From assembly GCA_014905825.1 (NCBI GenBank), contig JACGCN010000029.1, forward strand, positions 248,001-312,000: a DNA stretch of 64,000 nt. Direction: 5' to 3'. Below, in pieces: positions 10,609-22,332 of this stretch. How positions within the stretch are numbered: position 1 is the first letter of the stretch; the number at the start of each line of letters is the position of its first letter. The position numbers and the translations under genes are program-made. The DNA is from Lyophyllum atratum. Its lineage: Eukaryota; Basidiomycota; Agaricomycetes; Agaricales; Lyophyllaceae. Under the pieces are notes generated by a model. That model worked only from the letters and a program-made list of their open reading frames with translations. It searched no databases and was not told the DNA's origin.

Positions 10609-12435
10609 ATGGCCGGCCGCGGGCGCCATGGACCTCCTTGCACCATCGTTATCAAGCTCGGTACGCGATCTTATCCTTCTCTGAGATCGACTAAAGCTCC
10701 TAGCGTTCTCTTATTATAGGAACATCTTCCATCGTCCATGAAACTACACATCAGCCGTTACTCTCGACACTTTCCTCAGTCGTCGAAACCGTCATTCACC
10801 TCCGATCGCAGGGGCACAAGGTAGTCCTTGTCAGTTCCGGGGCTATTGGAGTCGGGTTGAAGCGCATGGAAATCGCAAGCCGGCCAAAGAGCTTGTCTGG
10901 AAAACAGGTGCGTTAAATGTCTCCAATACAACATAGGATCGCGACAACTGAGCAATGACTCACTCAGGCCCTAGCAGCTATTGGGCAAGGCCGGCTGATT
11001 GCCCTTTGGGACAATCTATTCGGTCAGCTAGGTCAACCTATCGCGCAAGTGCTGCTGACGCGTGGAGACATATCGGATGTGTGTCGAAGACGTGTGGTGA
11101 TCTTTCGAAAACCGCTAACATTCCGCGACGGCAGCGCACGCGATATCTGAACGCGGTTAATACCTTCAAGGAACTCCTTTCGATGGGCGTCGTTCCGATC
11201 GTGAATGAAAATGACACGGTGTCCGTTAGTGTGAGTGGATCTACGTCTTTCGTGAAGGTTTTGTGCCCTCATGAGTGAATGAAGGAAATCAAATTTGGCG
11301 ATAATGATACACTTTCTGCTATCACGTCGTCCATGATCCATGCCGACTATCTGTTCCTGCTGACTGACGTGGATGGCCTTTACACCTCGAACCCACGTAA
11401 AGATCCGACTGCGAAACAAATAGAAGTCGTAGATTCTATATCTGCCATCCGTTCCGAAGGTGAGTTTGTCACTGATCAGCTTACCGAGGTCTCATGAAAA
11501 TCTTTCCCAGTAAGCACAACTACGCTCGGTTCGAGTCTTGGGACGGGTGGGATGGAAACGAAGATCATTGCGGCTGAGATTGCGACTGCAGCTGGTGTCA
11601 CCACCGTCATACTGTCGAGCAAAAAGCCAGAAAATGTCTTTGGAATAATCCAGTACTACAACCAGATATCCCCAAAAACGCCGTTCACCGCACACGAGGG
11701 AGCCTCTCGACCGGAAAGTGCAAACGCCAGCCGCACCTCATCTCCCACCCCTCTGATACGGCCGCCGCACACGGTGTTCACTGCATCCTCCACGCCCATC
11801 CGAGATATGAAATCATGGACAACACATACCCTGTTCCCAGCCGGCAGTGTCATCATCGATGCCGGAGCACATCACGTTCTTTCGCGTCGCGAATCAGGCG
11901 GGCGTCTACTCGCAGCTGGCGTCGTCGGAATAATCGGCGCGTTCGCCTCTGGGCAAGCTGTCCGGATCGTGATCCGACGTCAGCCTGATGGATCTTCATC
12001 GGCGGACGCTGACACAGCTGTCAAAGCTGCAGCGTACACAAATGGGCTGGAGACCACGCGACCAACGACGCCCACGCTTAATGCGGTGTCGTCACTGTCG
12101 TCGTCGGTGACCTCGCTAGAGCCATTGACGCGGTCTTCATCGTCTGGTGCACTTGCTGAGGACATGGCGTCTAAGCTAGCAATACCATCAGAGGATGATG
12201 TGGTATTGGTGGATCGGGACGCGGAAGCTGATGTAGTGGAGGTTGGGCGGGGCCTCGCTAACTACAATTCTGCGCAGATATTGAGGGTCAAAGGACTCAA
12301 TAGGTTAGCCCCCTCATCTGGTCTTGGCTGGCGTTTTGCTGAGACTTTCGAAGTTCCTACTTGCCGCAGATTTTGGGCTATGCAGACTCTGAATACGTGG
12401 TGGAGAATATCTCCATCAGGGTGCTTCCCTCATGA
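10609..12435 (+). CDS. PRO1: glutamate 5-kinase (gamma-glutamyl kinase) with PUA domain
   Basis: First step of proline synthesis: ATP-dependent phosphorylation of glutamate, in the cytosol. ATG at 10609. Joined exons give [14 protein letters not shown] (ATP/phosphate site of the amino-acid kinase fold), [86 protein letters not shown] and [17 protein letters not shown]-terminal PUA domain follows ([42 protein letters not shown], then [17 protein letters not shown]). Within the PUA domain a Ser/Thr-rich insertion of about 80 residues (DNA about 11980-12210) splits the core. The last intron begins at 12304 and the stop codon TGA is at 12433-12435. All catalytic motifs are present. Confidence 0.93.
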
Positions 12436-12715
12436 TACTGGTCACCTCAACACCCTGCATGTACTCGTACGTAAAGACCCTCAAACCACGTAAGAACGTT
12501 CGTTTGACAAGCCAATGGCCTGCATCTCGATCAGGGGTCAAACCCGTCGGTAGGCTTTACCCGATCGCGTATGGTGGCTGTGTAAAATATTTAGACCAAA
12601 CAATCAAGATTTTATGTGATAATTTTTCTTTCACTGTCACAACTCCACAACCTCCTCTCTCCACGCCTCTCCTCAATTCATGCAATAACTTACAATCTCA
12701 TCTATTATCTCCCGA

Positions 12716-14074
12716 ATGTACCACAATAACTCTATCCGGATCCTCGCGGGTTCGTATGATTTTCTCGCAGCCCTCAGACCCTCCTAAATGTGCTTTGTTC
12801 AACAGGGAATAGTCACCCCGAGCTCGCCCAAGCCGTGGCCGAGCGGTGAGCTGCCTCTCCATGAGTTGCAGCTAAAAAGACAGTCCATGGACTAGTGATT
12901 TGTTCACATATCCTAGGCTCAACGTACCCCTCGTCCCCGTCACCGTTAAAAAGTTCTCCAACGGAGAAATCAACGTCAAAATCTCAGAGTCTGTCCGGGA
13001 CGAAGACGTGTTCATCATCCAGTCCGGATGCAGCGACGTCAACGACAACTTTATGGAGCTCCTCATCCTCATCTCGGCGTGCAAGACCGCGTCTGCCCGC
13101 AGGATCACCGCGGTCATCCCGTGCTTCCCCTACGCCCGCATGGACAAGAAGGACAAGTCGCGGGCGCCGATTACGGCGAAGCTCGTGGCGAATATGCTCA
13201 CGGTGGCTGGCTGCGACCATGTCATCACCATGGACCTGCACGCCAGCCAGATCCAGGGATTCTTCGACATTCCAGTTGACAATTTGTTCTCCGAACCGCT
13301 GATGATTTCCTACATCAAGCGGGCTATTCCAAACTGGCGGGAGTGCATCGTTGTCAGCCCAGACGCTGGCGGTGCGAAACGGTGAGTCTTTGGCTGCTTT
13401 CAGTGGCTTGTGTGTTTCTTACGTGTCGGGATAGGGTGACAGCCATCGCCGATAAACTCGGGGTGGAATTCGCGCTCATACATAGAGGAAGAGAGTCAAA
13501 GGCGCAGAACGCGCCGGAAAGGATGGACATACTAGTCGGAGATGTCTCGGGCAAGGCAAGCCACATCGTTCCTTCCCATATATCCACGCTCACCTGTCAT
13601 CGTCTAGATTGCTATTCTCGTGGACGACATGATCGACACGGGCAAAACACTCACACTGGCGGCTAGAACGCTCAACGAAAAAGGCGCAAAATCCGTGCAC
13701 GCGCTAATCTCGCATGGTACGCTTGATCCCTTCACATGTGCTCGGCAAAATTGACGAAACGCATCACTTCTTTTCCGCAGGGCTTCTGTCAGAAACGAAC
13801 ATGTCGCTGATCCAGCAACTGCCCATCGAAGAGCTTGTGGTATGTAACCGGATGATAATCACATGCCAATCCACCCTTACTCACATCATCGTCTCGCGTG
13901 TCACAGGTCACCAACACGATTCCACAAAACCAGCACGCTACCGGCTGCAATAAGCTGGTTACGATAGACATCAGTCCCACCATCGCTGAGAGCATCCGGA
14001 GGACCCACAATGGCGAGAGCATCAGCCTATTGTTCGGGGAGTGGGCCGAGACTGGGAACGTTGCGGTCCTTTAG
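12716..14074 (+). CDS. PRS: ribose-phosphate pyrophosphokinase (PRPP synthetase)
   Basis: Makes PRPP from ribose 5-phosphate and ATP for nucleotide, His and Trp synthesis. ATG at 12716 begins [20 protein letters not shown]. Exon 3 is 12917-13381; exon 5 is 13608-13716; exon 6 is 13781-13839; the last exon ends at 14074. Motifs: [71 protein letters not shown], and the PRPP loop [12 protein letters not shown]; the C-terminus SISLLFGEW is typical. The intron 13556-13607 uses a GC donor (AAG|GCAAGC...TAG). About 320 residues, normal length. Yeast has five PRS paralogues; I cannot say which this matches. It follows PRO1 on the same strand by 280 bp. Confidence 0.94.
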
Positions 14075-14520
14075 TTATTTCGTCGTCTGTATCATTATCA
14101 TGCATTTTACCTGGACATCTCTTTCAATATGAACACTGCCATACGTAGACATATAGACACTATCCAATATCAGCCTCTCGAGTGACTCTGTAGACACGTT
14201 ACATCCGTCGAGTAGAATAACGACGTTTGTTCCCGTGGCGTTTTGAAGCGAGAGTAAGCGAACCCTCACCCACACGTTTGTTTCTTTTGCCATCAGATAT
14301 TATTGGCTCGATATACACGAGCTGACTTGATGCCTAAAAGAGCAAGTTGAAGTAAAGTTCCAACAATCGAATGGCATGCATTATTGGCAGAAGGCAAAAG
14401 CTATACACATTCGGTATGGACAGCATGGCCTCAATTGATCGAGATCGAATAGGAGTTAGTCGTCAACGTTGCGCCCCCTAAAATCCCATTAAGAACAGAG
14501 CACCATGATTTCACTGGGAA
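14075..14520. other. convergent intergenic region
   Basis: 446 bp between the PRS stop and the GH12 stop on the other strand. I see only presumed 3' UTR sequence. Confidence 0.6.
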
Positions 14521-15751
14521 CTAGAACACACCAATAAAAGGCTCCGTTCCTGCTTGAGCTTGGACCAAGAACTGAGAGGATGGTACACCCTGGTTCGAGA
14601 CGAGGAAGTCTAGAAAGACGGGGTGATTCAGCGATTAATTCTGATAAATCCCACCCCTGAGAAAACACTGACTGAGGAAGGCCTTGAGGTCGGAATTGAA
14701 ATTGGTGATCTCGCTCGGCGCTACAAACGAGAATACGGTCCAGGTTGAGACAGTCCCCTTGAAGAGCTTCCATGTTACTCCATTGACACTACCACCACGG
14801 CATTGAATATCTGAGAGCCAAAGGTGACGACGAAATGCAGGGCTTACCTTGCGGTGCCGATTTGGGATCCAGCAGGTCCAGCTCTGCGAGCGAGTCAATA
14901 CGACGGTGGAGCAATCAGATATTGTCATCACGCTTACCCTCCTCTTGAGCTCAGCCAAACCATGCTTTGCGAGGATTTCATTAATATATACGCCTTCCCC
15001 AATAGAGGGCACTTACATCTCGAACGTTGAGCTCGAGGACGCGCCACTGGAGCCAGCATTGTTTGAAAGCCACAGATCATATGATACGTCGGCGACGAGG
15101 CCAGAGGACGCTGAGGTGTAAGTCCATGACCAGCTGGTGGGAATAGAGCCGATCGAGGATATGGATTTGCCCAGGCCAACCCGTAGGTCGAGGTTAGCAT
15201 CTGTCAACGGTAGTGAGCAAGACTCTAGAACTTGTGGAGAAGAAATGTTATACGCACAGCTTTTGACGTTAAAGTTTCCTTTGGGGTAGGTTAGTAAAGG
15301 TGTCAGTGGATATTAGAGAAAGGAGTGGATACCTCCAGCCCAGTTATACGTAGTATGCCAAGTGACGGAGTTGCCATTGGTTGCCGTCACTTGCGAGTTC
15401 TGGGAGCCTGAAGAGAATGGTAAGATCGCATAGATAGAGCAGTGCAGATCGTGGACCCACCGCTGGTGGCTGCAGATTGACCCCATAAATTATTCTCAAG
15501 TGTGAAGCGTCTATATTCGTCTCAGCCCTGGAAGCACAACGCAGGGAGAAGATCAATCGTACCCATTAGCCTGGAATAGTGGTCAGTAGTCGAAAATCGC
15601 GTGGTATGTGGGCGAAGCAACGAACCTCTGATTCAGTCGCGAATTGGGCAGTCAACACCGCGCCACGCTTTTCCAAAGACCGGTTTTCTTCAACGGGTGT
15701 GGCAAGGACGCTACCGAGGGCCAACGCGAGCAGTACTGTGAGTGATTTCAT
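14521..15751 (-). CDS. GH12 endoglucanase/xyloglucanase, copy 1
   Basis: Secreted beta-1,4-endoglucanase of family GH12 (cellulose or xyloglucan). ATG at 15751. Exon 1 (15751-15626) holds signal peptide [17 protein letters not shown], a short propeptide and a Kex2-type site (SLEKR). An 8-nt exon at 15570-15563 follows. Downstream exons give [57 protein letters not shown] and STFEIMVWLS, whose Glu is the nucleophile; then [40 protein letters not shown] and TEPF, whose Glu is the acid/base. Stop TAG at 14521-14523. Copy 2 lies about 550 bp upstream in the same orientation and has the same exon plan, so this is a tandem duplication. Confidence 0.94.
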
Positions 15752-16297
15752 GATTTTCAGGTGTGAGGGTGTGAGGATGAGTTCATCTGTTGAAGGTATC
15801 TGAAATTTATACTTGTTCGATGTATGGCGCATGAGACGGGCCGCCGGACAAGGTGAATGAATCAGGTGTCGCTCGCTAGGCTTTGTCGGATATGACGGAA
15901 AACCCGAGGAGTCAACGAGGGAGAAGTATAAGTGTCGACCGCAGGCTTTGCTGAGAGAATAGAGTAAAAAATAGGTGGTAGTATGAGTGAATGCTCTTAC
16001 CGGTCAAGATTTTGCGGGTCACGATGTACTGCAAGCAGACGGCGCGGGATGATTGAAGCCATTTTTAGAACGTCGTTGTATGGATTTTCTTCTCGGATTT
16101 CTCGGAAATACTCACAGACTCCACAGGCGTGCTGAGCGTAGGCTTTACGACGCGAAAGTCAGGAACGCCAATCAGGCAAACACATATCATTCCGTATCGA
16201 GAACATAGACATCGTGAGTGAATGAAATCCTCAATTGATCGATAGAGTGTAAGAGGTCGTGGTGAGCTTCGCACTTCCTTTGGTGTGAAATAGCCTG
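15752..16297 (-). promoter_or_regulatory. promoter region of GH12 copy 1 and 3' flank of copy 2
   Basis: 546 bp between the two GH12 genes. On the minus strand TATAAATT lies at about 15812-15805, some 55-60 bp before the ATG. The remainder is the 3' flank of copy 2. An open frame continuing the copy 2 C-terminus to about 16065 exists and is discussed under that gene. Confidence 0.6.
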
Positions 16298-17563
16298 TCA
16301 GAAGGCTAGAAAGTGATCACAACAAATTGACCTACCGATGAATGGTTCGGTTCCGGCTTGTGCTTGCACCAAGTACTGAGATGAAGAAACACCCTGGTTG
16401 GTGGTCAGGTAAGCTAGGCGGGGCAAAGGGTATCAGTCATGGAGACAGAGTAAAAGGTAAGCAGGGCCACATACTCAAGAACGGCTTCAAGTCTTGTTCG
16501 AACCCCGAGAGTTCATTGGGCGCGACATACGAGAAGACGGTCCAGGTAGAGACAGTGCCTTTGTACAGCTTCCAGGTGACGCCGTTGACGCTAAAATTTC
16601 GTACCTCACATGTGAGTTCTTGCGACAATAGGCCATGATACAATATTCACCTAGCAGTGCCAATTTGAGAACCAGCGGGTCCAGCGCTATTAAAACCTCT
16701 AACGTGAGGAATTTACCCTTATGGTAGCCCGGGATGCTTACCCTCCTCTTGTACTAAGCCAGATCATGCTAGAAAAAAGGGCATCAGTACAACTCCCCCA
16801 TACCGAGCGGACAGCAAGGAGGCGTACATTTCATACGTAGAACTCGATGAAGCACCGCTTGTGCCAGCAGTGTTCGAGAGCCAGAGGTCATAAGACACGT
16901 CTGCCACTAGGCCCGAAGACGCGCTGGAATACGTCCAGTGCCAGGTGGTCGGGATCGATGCAATCGCGGAAATCTTTTTCCCTAAGCCGACCCTCAGATC
17001 GAGATTGGCGTCTATGAGACGGCGTCAGTTTGTTATGCTGTTAACAAACAAGCTACTTACAACTCTTGACATTGTAGTTTCCTTGAATAGCTCGTTAGAC
17101 TAGCATGCTCGACAAGTCATGTGTCATGGATATCGTACCTCCTGTCCAAGAATAGGTAGTGACCCAGGCAACTGTGTTACCGCTAACGGAAGTAGCTTGG
17201 GAAGTTTGAGAGCCTATGACATTTTAGCAACGTCGATCTTCTTCGATTGCCTTATGGACGTACCGCTGGTTGCAGCAGACATGCCCCAGAGGTTGTTCTC
17301 AAGAGTGAAGCGACTGCAAGATGTTGAACATTTCATTACATCCTGCAGTGATATAACGGTACCCATTGGCCTACACGAGTTAGATCGATGTAAGTATTAA
17401 ATGAGTACAAGGGCCAACTAACCTCTGATTCAGTAGCCCACTGGGTACTCAGTACCGCTCCGCGTTTCTCGAGTGCCTTTTCCTCATCAGGGATGGGGTT
17501 CGCAAGGACAGAACTCAAGGACAAGGTGAGAACGAACAAAGCTAGACTCCGTGTGAAGACCAT
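16298..17563 (-). CDS. GH12 endoglucanase/xyloglucanase, copy 2
   Basis: Paralogue of the adjacent GH12 gene. ATG at 17563; exon 1 (17563-17423) encodes signal peptide [21 protein letters not shown], a propeptide and dibasic site ALEKR. An 8-nt exon at 17370-17363 is conserved with copy 1. Later exons give [60 protein letters not shown] (nucleophile Glu), [41 protein letters not shown] and TEPF (acid/base Glu). The last few codons are uncertain: straight read-through from TEPFIG reaches TGA at 16300-16298, while a GTAGGT donor right after could splice to other ends. Catalytic residues are intact in both copies, so both are probably active. Confidence 0.92.
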
Positions 17564-17594
17564 GTTGGCAGGGTGTGAAGAGCCGACCAGACTG

Positions 17595-17606
17595 GTGTCT
17601 TGCGTA
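17595..17606 (-). promoter_or_regulatory. TATA box of GH12 copy 2
   Basis: TATATATACGC on the minus strand lies about 35-45 bp before the ATG at 17563. This is close for a TATA box, so the 5' UTR would be very short, or the true start site uses only part of it. Confidence 0.5.
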
Positions 17607-17749
17607 TATATATCTAGGCGACGGCCCGCCAATTCTGAATCACCTGGTCGAGAGGCAGCCGCCAGAACTGGACAGAAAAATAAAGGATTGGTCGAATAAC
17701 ATAGATGCAAGAGGAAGGCGTATTATCGGGAGAAAAAGCAGAGTCCAAC

Positions 17750-19175
17750 GATACAGCGGAAAAATTCGTGGGTCAGATGAACTACCACAACCACGCCGTC
17801 ATATCTGAAGAAGCTCAGGAGCAAGCGGCCCACCGTATCCGGAATTCTTGTAGGTGTGACGAATACAAATAGATATTCTGCTGTGTGGACGAGGAGAATG
17901 TCATTTAGACGTCGGCGAAGACGGGGTGAAATGTCGGAATAAGCGTGTAGAAGACTTCTCCTCGGACCGCTGCAACAAAACATGGCAGATCACACTGCGA
18001 AGTTCGCGTGTAGGCACATCCAGTTCGTGTCCGATGATATCGGTCAAGATGGGATGACGGTGTGGCATTGAACGGGCTTCCTTCCGTGAGCGTCTTCCAG
18101 TTCTTTGTTGCTTGTATCAGCCCAACTTCAGCGCGAGAGTTTCGCCCTCCCACGGGTCACTGCCGTGGTGGAAGAGGCGATGGCGGAGCACGCACATGGG
18201 GTACTTCAATGCCGCGGAATGAAGCTTGTTGTACTCCTCCGTGTTTCTAAGATAGTGGTAATGCACGAGGCGGCGACGGTAGAGCTCTTTTGTTTTCCTG
18301 GGCTTCGTCCAAGTCATCCATTTCCTCCGGTAACGAAGGCGGCGCCATAGATTGCAAGCCCTTAGCCAATGTCATCCCAGTTCTGTAGTTGTTGGGGTAT
18401 ACCGGTAAGGAGAACAGGGGTAGGATCGAGGTGTGTTGCCAGTCGAGCACGCCGACGACGTGCAAGTTAGAGTCGGGCGACCTAGAAACGATGATACTGC
18501 TCGACTAAGAGGTCAGGATGGCCGATGCGGAAATGATTGAGGACCGCGTTTCGGGGGATGAGTGACGACGCCATGTCGACATAGCGGTCCACGTCCTTGA
18601 TACGATCTGACGGTGGTTGCTTCTGGTAATTTTAGCCTCCTCTCCTTGCGTGCTGGAACGGCAGGCGCGGTCGACCGAACCGCCGTAAATAAGCCAGCTC
18701 GTTTTCCGCCCCTCCTTACGATGGCTGCTTCGGCACTTTCGTCTACTGTCGCTTGAGTCCACGTTGTCCGATGTAGGTGAGTGTCCATATACCTCAGGCA
18801 TAGGCATCACCAAGGAATCGAGCAAGGCCATAGTAGCCACTTCATCAGTGACCGCAAAGTACTTGGGCATTGTGGCCGGATGGGAATACGCGCCACCATT
18901 CAGAAGCCACAGCGCATGGCAATGAGGAACCCACTCTCGGGTAGTATTTCTAGGCGGACGACATCATCAGGACTCCAATTGACGCCCTCTGTCGCAAGTC
19001 GACTTAGGTCATCGATCTTAGAATTAAGTCTGCGCTCTGCGTGGCGAAGGTCATCGTTGAATCTGAACATACTCATTAGATTACGGTTAGACTTATGCCC
19101 CATGAAATAACATGCATGACACTTACATCCGCGCCCTGACGTGTATTCAAAAAAGTCATTACGATGATGCGCCAT
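17750..19175 (-). pseudogene. decayed phosphotransferase (APH/AIM9-like kinase family)
   Basis: Pieces of the fungal aminoglycoside-phosphotransferase-like/AIM9 family appear in order on the minus strand but in changing frames. They are FFEYTSGR (ATG 19175), FNDDLRHAERRLN, VNWSPDDVVRLE, MVARIP then ATMPKYFAVTDEVATMALL, PMPEVYGHSPTSDN, HFRIGHPDL, SIIVSRSPDSNLHVVGVLDW, MAPPSLPEEMDDLDEA, ELYRRRLVHYHYLRNTEEYN, SDPWEGETLALKL and LIQATKNWKTLT. Frame breaks lie near 18870-18890, between about 18500 and 18790, at about 18515, and at 18300-18320. A segment normally reading EGGFN-R-F is also shortened. With that many shifts a working kinase is very unlikely. The Brenner-type motif HPDL and VGVLDWQH (metal-binding Asp) remain readable. 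Limits are approximate. Confidence 0.8.
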
Positions 19176-19284
19176 GAGATTAGAGAACTCGCGACGTGGC
19201 AGTGATGAGGCCGTCGGGCAGTGGTGGCGATGGAGCTAGAGTAGGAAACACGAGATTTCGGAACATGCCCTCCGGACCGATCGC

Positions 19285-19307
19285 CAAGATCACGATTCGT
19301 GATCTTG
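19285..19307. repeat. 23-bp perfect palindrome
   Basis: Two 11-nt arms (CAAGATCACGA / TCGTGATCTTG) around a single T. It sits between the decayed phosphotransferase (-) and the F-box/LRR gene (+), about 135 bp before the latter's ATG. It could be a binding site for a dimeric regulator or a chance hairpin. Confidence 0.75.
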
Positions 19308-19440
19308 CCTTTTGCGCGGCACGCGTCGTTACTCCTGCCTCCGACTTGATATATCCGTCCATCTCGACATCGACTGAGAGGTACTTATACCAATCTCACT
19401 ATTCTCACTACCTTTTACCCGTCAGCTAACAACCGACAGG

Positions 19441-21184
19441 ATGCACCCTTGCCTGAAGATCGTCGAGATTCTGCGCCTCGTTTTTGCCTTTGTTTACGAT
19501 GAGTATCGCGGACCAGGAGACATGCCCGCACTCGCAGTTACATGCCGGGCGTTCTATGAGCCAGCTTGTGATGTCCTCTGGCAGACATTGCCTAGCTTGG
19601 CTCCCCTTGTTCGTTGCATGAGTGCAGATACATGGCAGATGGTCGACCGAACTGTGGTAAGAATGGAAAATCATCCCTGTAACGGCTTGACAACTCACTC
19701 GCGTCTGCGTATGTCAGTCTCTCCGACGAGCGACCACGTCCGAAGATTGGGCTCCCTGCAAGCGATATGCTCGACGTGTCCGACACTTGGGGTTTTACCC
19801 GCGTTTTTACGGAGCCGCAGTCCTACATCCCGCTGTTGTGACAAGAGGTTACGAAGTCGACTATCGTGTTCTTCAAGTCCTTTCTCTCAACCAGGCGATT
19901 ACATTCCCGAATCTACAGGCTTTTGCAGGAAGCGCAGACCACCTGCCTTACATGGGCCTTTTTCTAGGACCAAGCCTACAGAACGTCGAGCTCTGGCTTC
20001 CCCCTGAAGACCCGAATTTTGTCCTTTCGTCCGTTCTGGACTCCTTTAGGACCAGGGCACCTAATCTTAAGAGATTGTGCCTCTTCGATAAGAACGGCAG
20101 GAACATCATTGACCTTGGACGAGTATTCGTAGGACTAATTGAAGGGCTTGCACGCCTTGAAGTTCTAGAATGCAGCATACTTATCTTGCCCCCCACTGCA
20201 CTTCGAACTCTCGCAGCTTCCTCAATGTTACACACCCTCAAAATTGGGAATATTGGCGAAGATATTGTATCGTCTCTTCCAGAAGGGCGGCTCGCGTTTC
20301 AGCAGCTCAAATATTTGGTACTAAATACCCAAGACCTTGGCCGGTGCGCTGAACTATTCGATCGCATGCGTCCTCGTCATCTTCATACACTGGACATCTT
20401 GACCACACATCCCCCCCTCGGGTCGGACGTTCTCCATTTCTTCAAGGTTCTCGAAACCCACTGCGTTCATTCACACCTTTACAAACTCGATATCAGGCAG
20501 AATACGAGTGATGCGTCTCCTCCATTACTTGGAGCTTCAGATGCACACGTCATAAGCCCCACCACCATAGCACCCCTTCTCGCATTCGGGAACCTAGAAC
20601 ATATCAACATCGATCTTCACTGTGCATTCCAGCTAGACGATATTTCTTTCAAGAAAATGACCATGGCTTGGCCGAAGATTTCTCAATTTACATACGGGTC
20701 TAAATCGAGCTGGGACGGTGATGGTGCAATGCCGTTGGATCGTGCAATGTCGCTGGATGGGCTTATATCGATCGCCAAGCATTGGCCTCATGTCACCTAC
20801 GTCCGCCTCCCCTGCAACCCTGGATCCACAGCATCGTCTTGCTGCAGGCCCGGTGAGGGTGCTGTATGTGCTTCTCTCATGAGCCTCGAAGTGAAGTCAG
20901 TAGTATTCAATGAAGAGCCGGCAATGGTCGCATCGTTCTTGACAGACCTATTTCCTGAACTGGAAGAGGTCTACACGTGTGCGTCACGTTTTGAATCTGA
21001 ATGGCAGCAGGTGGACGGCTTGTTATCAGCATTTCATGGTGCAAGATACCAGGAACGTAGATATGCCATGGAACAGATGCAAGTATCAGAAGCGGCAAAG
21101 GTAAGCCCGTAACTTCCCTAATCTTGGCATTACGACTCAATCCCGAGTTTCCTTTCCCAGGTTCGTGGAGTTTCATTCCTATGA
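19441..21184 (+). CDS. F-box/LRR-like protein
   Basis: Typical basidiomycete F-box protein with a leucine-rich body, presumably the substrate adaptor of an SCF ubiquitin ligase. ATG at 19441 follows a CAGG. Exon 1 (19441-19656) encodes an F-box-like start, LKIVEILRLVFAFV and ALAVTCRAFYEPACDVLW. Exon 2 begins at 19717 after a TCAG acceptor and reads SLRRATTSEDWAPCKRYARR in the same frame as the long open frame that follows. The body shows irregular LRR-like units (FPNLQAFAG, SLQNVELWLPP, APNLKRLCLF, LARLEVLECSILILPPTALR, LEHINIDL). Intron 21101-21160 leads to a final exon ending at 21184; without it the stop is at 21112. No orthologue with known target comes to mind. Confidence 0.85.
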
Positions 21185-22332
21185 TAGGGATATACACTTA
21201 TGCTACTGGCGCTGTAACTCTTCGGTCTGTTCATGCATTCTTTTGACTCATAGTACATTCTCAATGAATTTTAGCATGATTCAGTCAGTGCCAGGAAAGG
21301 TTGCTTCGGTGACTGAGGGATATGGTAAAGTCAAAGTTAAATACAACTGGTATTGAGGATATCGGGTAGAGCAATACGCGTTCGATAGACATGAGTTAGG
21401 AGACTAAAAAGCACCTCATGCAAAAATCGGTAGTATTTATCGAACCAAGTCCGCGAGGGATATGGCAAGAGGACAGCACTAGTCCGGAGCAGGAGAGCGA
21501 CTATGCACTGCGACGGTCGACATGCAACTGCTGTTCGGGCGCTCACCTAACGCGGAAAGTGATACAGTGCTAACAAAGCCCGCCATGTTCCGCCATCTGC
21601 CCGTTTGGGGCGACAACAGTCGGCTCAACTGCAAGTCATCCACTACCACCACTGCTTTGCAACTAACACTCCTTCCATTCTCAACCAAATATACTTTCCT
21701 TGGAGGTCACCGGGATTTTCACAACGAACTTCTAACAATCTGTACGATCCATGAATATCGGATTTTTAATCCACGCCCCCTGCCTAAGTCGATGTGAAAG
21801 ATCATTTCCCGAGTCACAAAGGTTGGACTCTAAGTCATTCTTGACTATTTACGAATGCATACGCTCCGCGTAAGGCTCGCGATCGCAGTTTTGTAGGAAG
21901 TTGTTGGGATTCCATAACAGGTAGACGGGAGGGAAGATATGTGATCATGACTTCGAGTCCGACTCTGAGGTGAGTATAGCGCCGGCCCTCCTAGAAGTAA
22001 GGATCAATGCCTTGGGGCCAATGTGTAGCCACTCGCAGCGGCTGACATAGCGAATCGGCGGAACGAGACCTCGGAAGTCGGAGGTCAGCACCCTTAGGTA
22101 TAAAGTCTGTCAGCCCTTCGCCGACACTCTTTACTTCTTGCTTCCATCATCTCCTCTACTTCGTTTGTCTTCCACCTCTATCTCGCCTTTAGCTCTGGCC
22201 TCTACCCACATACACGTAAGACCTTCAATTGTCATATCACTTGTCGAACACTCGCTTACGGTCGTCGTCATCGCGTCTGTCCGCCGCCTTCACATAGTCC
22301 AAACCTTGTGAGTGGTCTCCCTCGTCCACAAA

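Noticed and set aside
12826..12880. AGCCGTGGCCGAGCGGTGAG looks like the start of a tRNA-Ser/Leu D arm
   Set aside because: No acceptor or anticodon stem can be formed, and the bases are exon 2 plus donor of the PRPP synthetase gene (AVAER|gtgagc).
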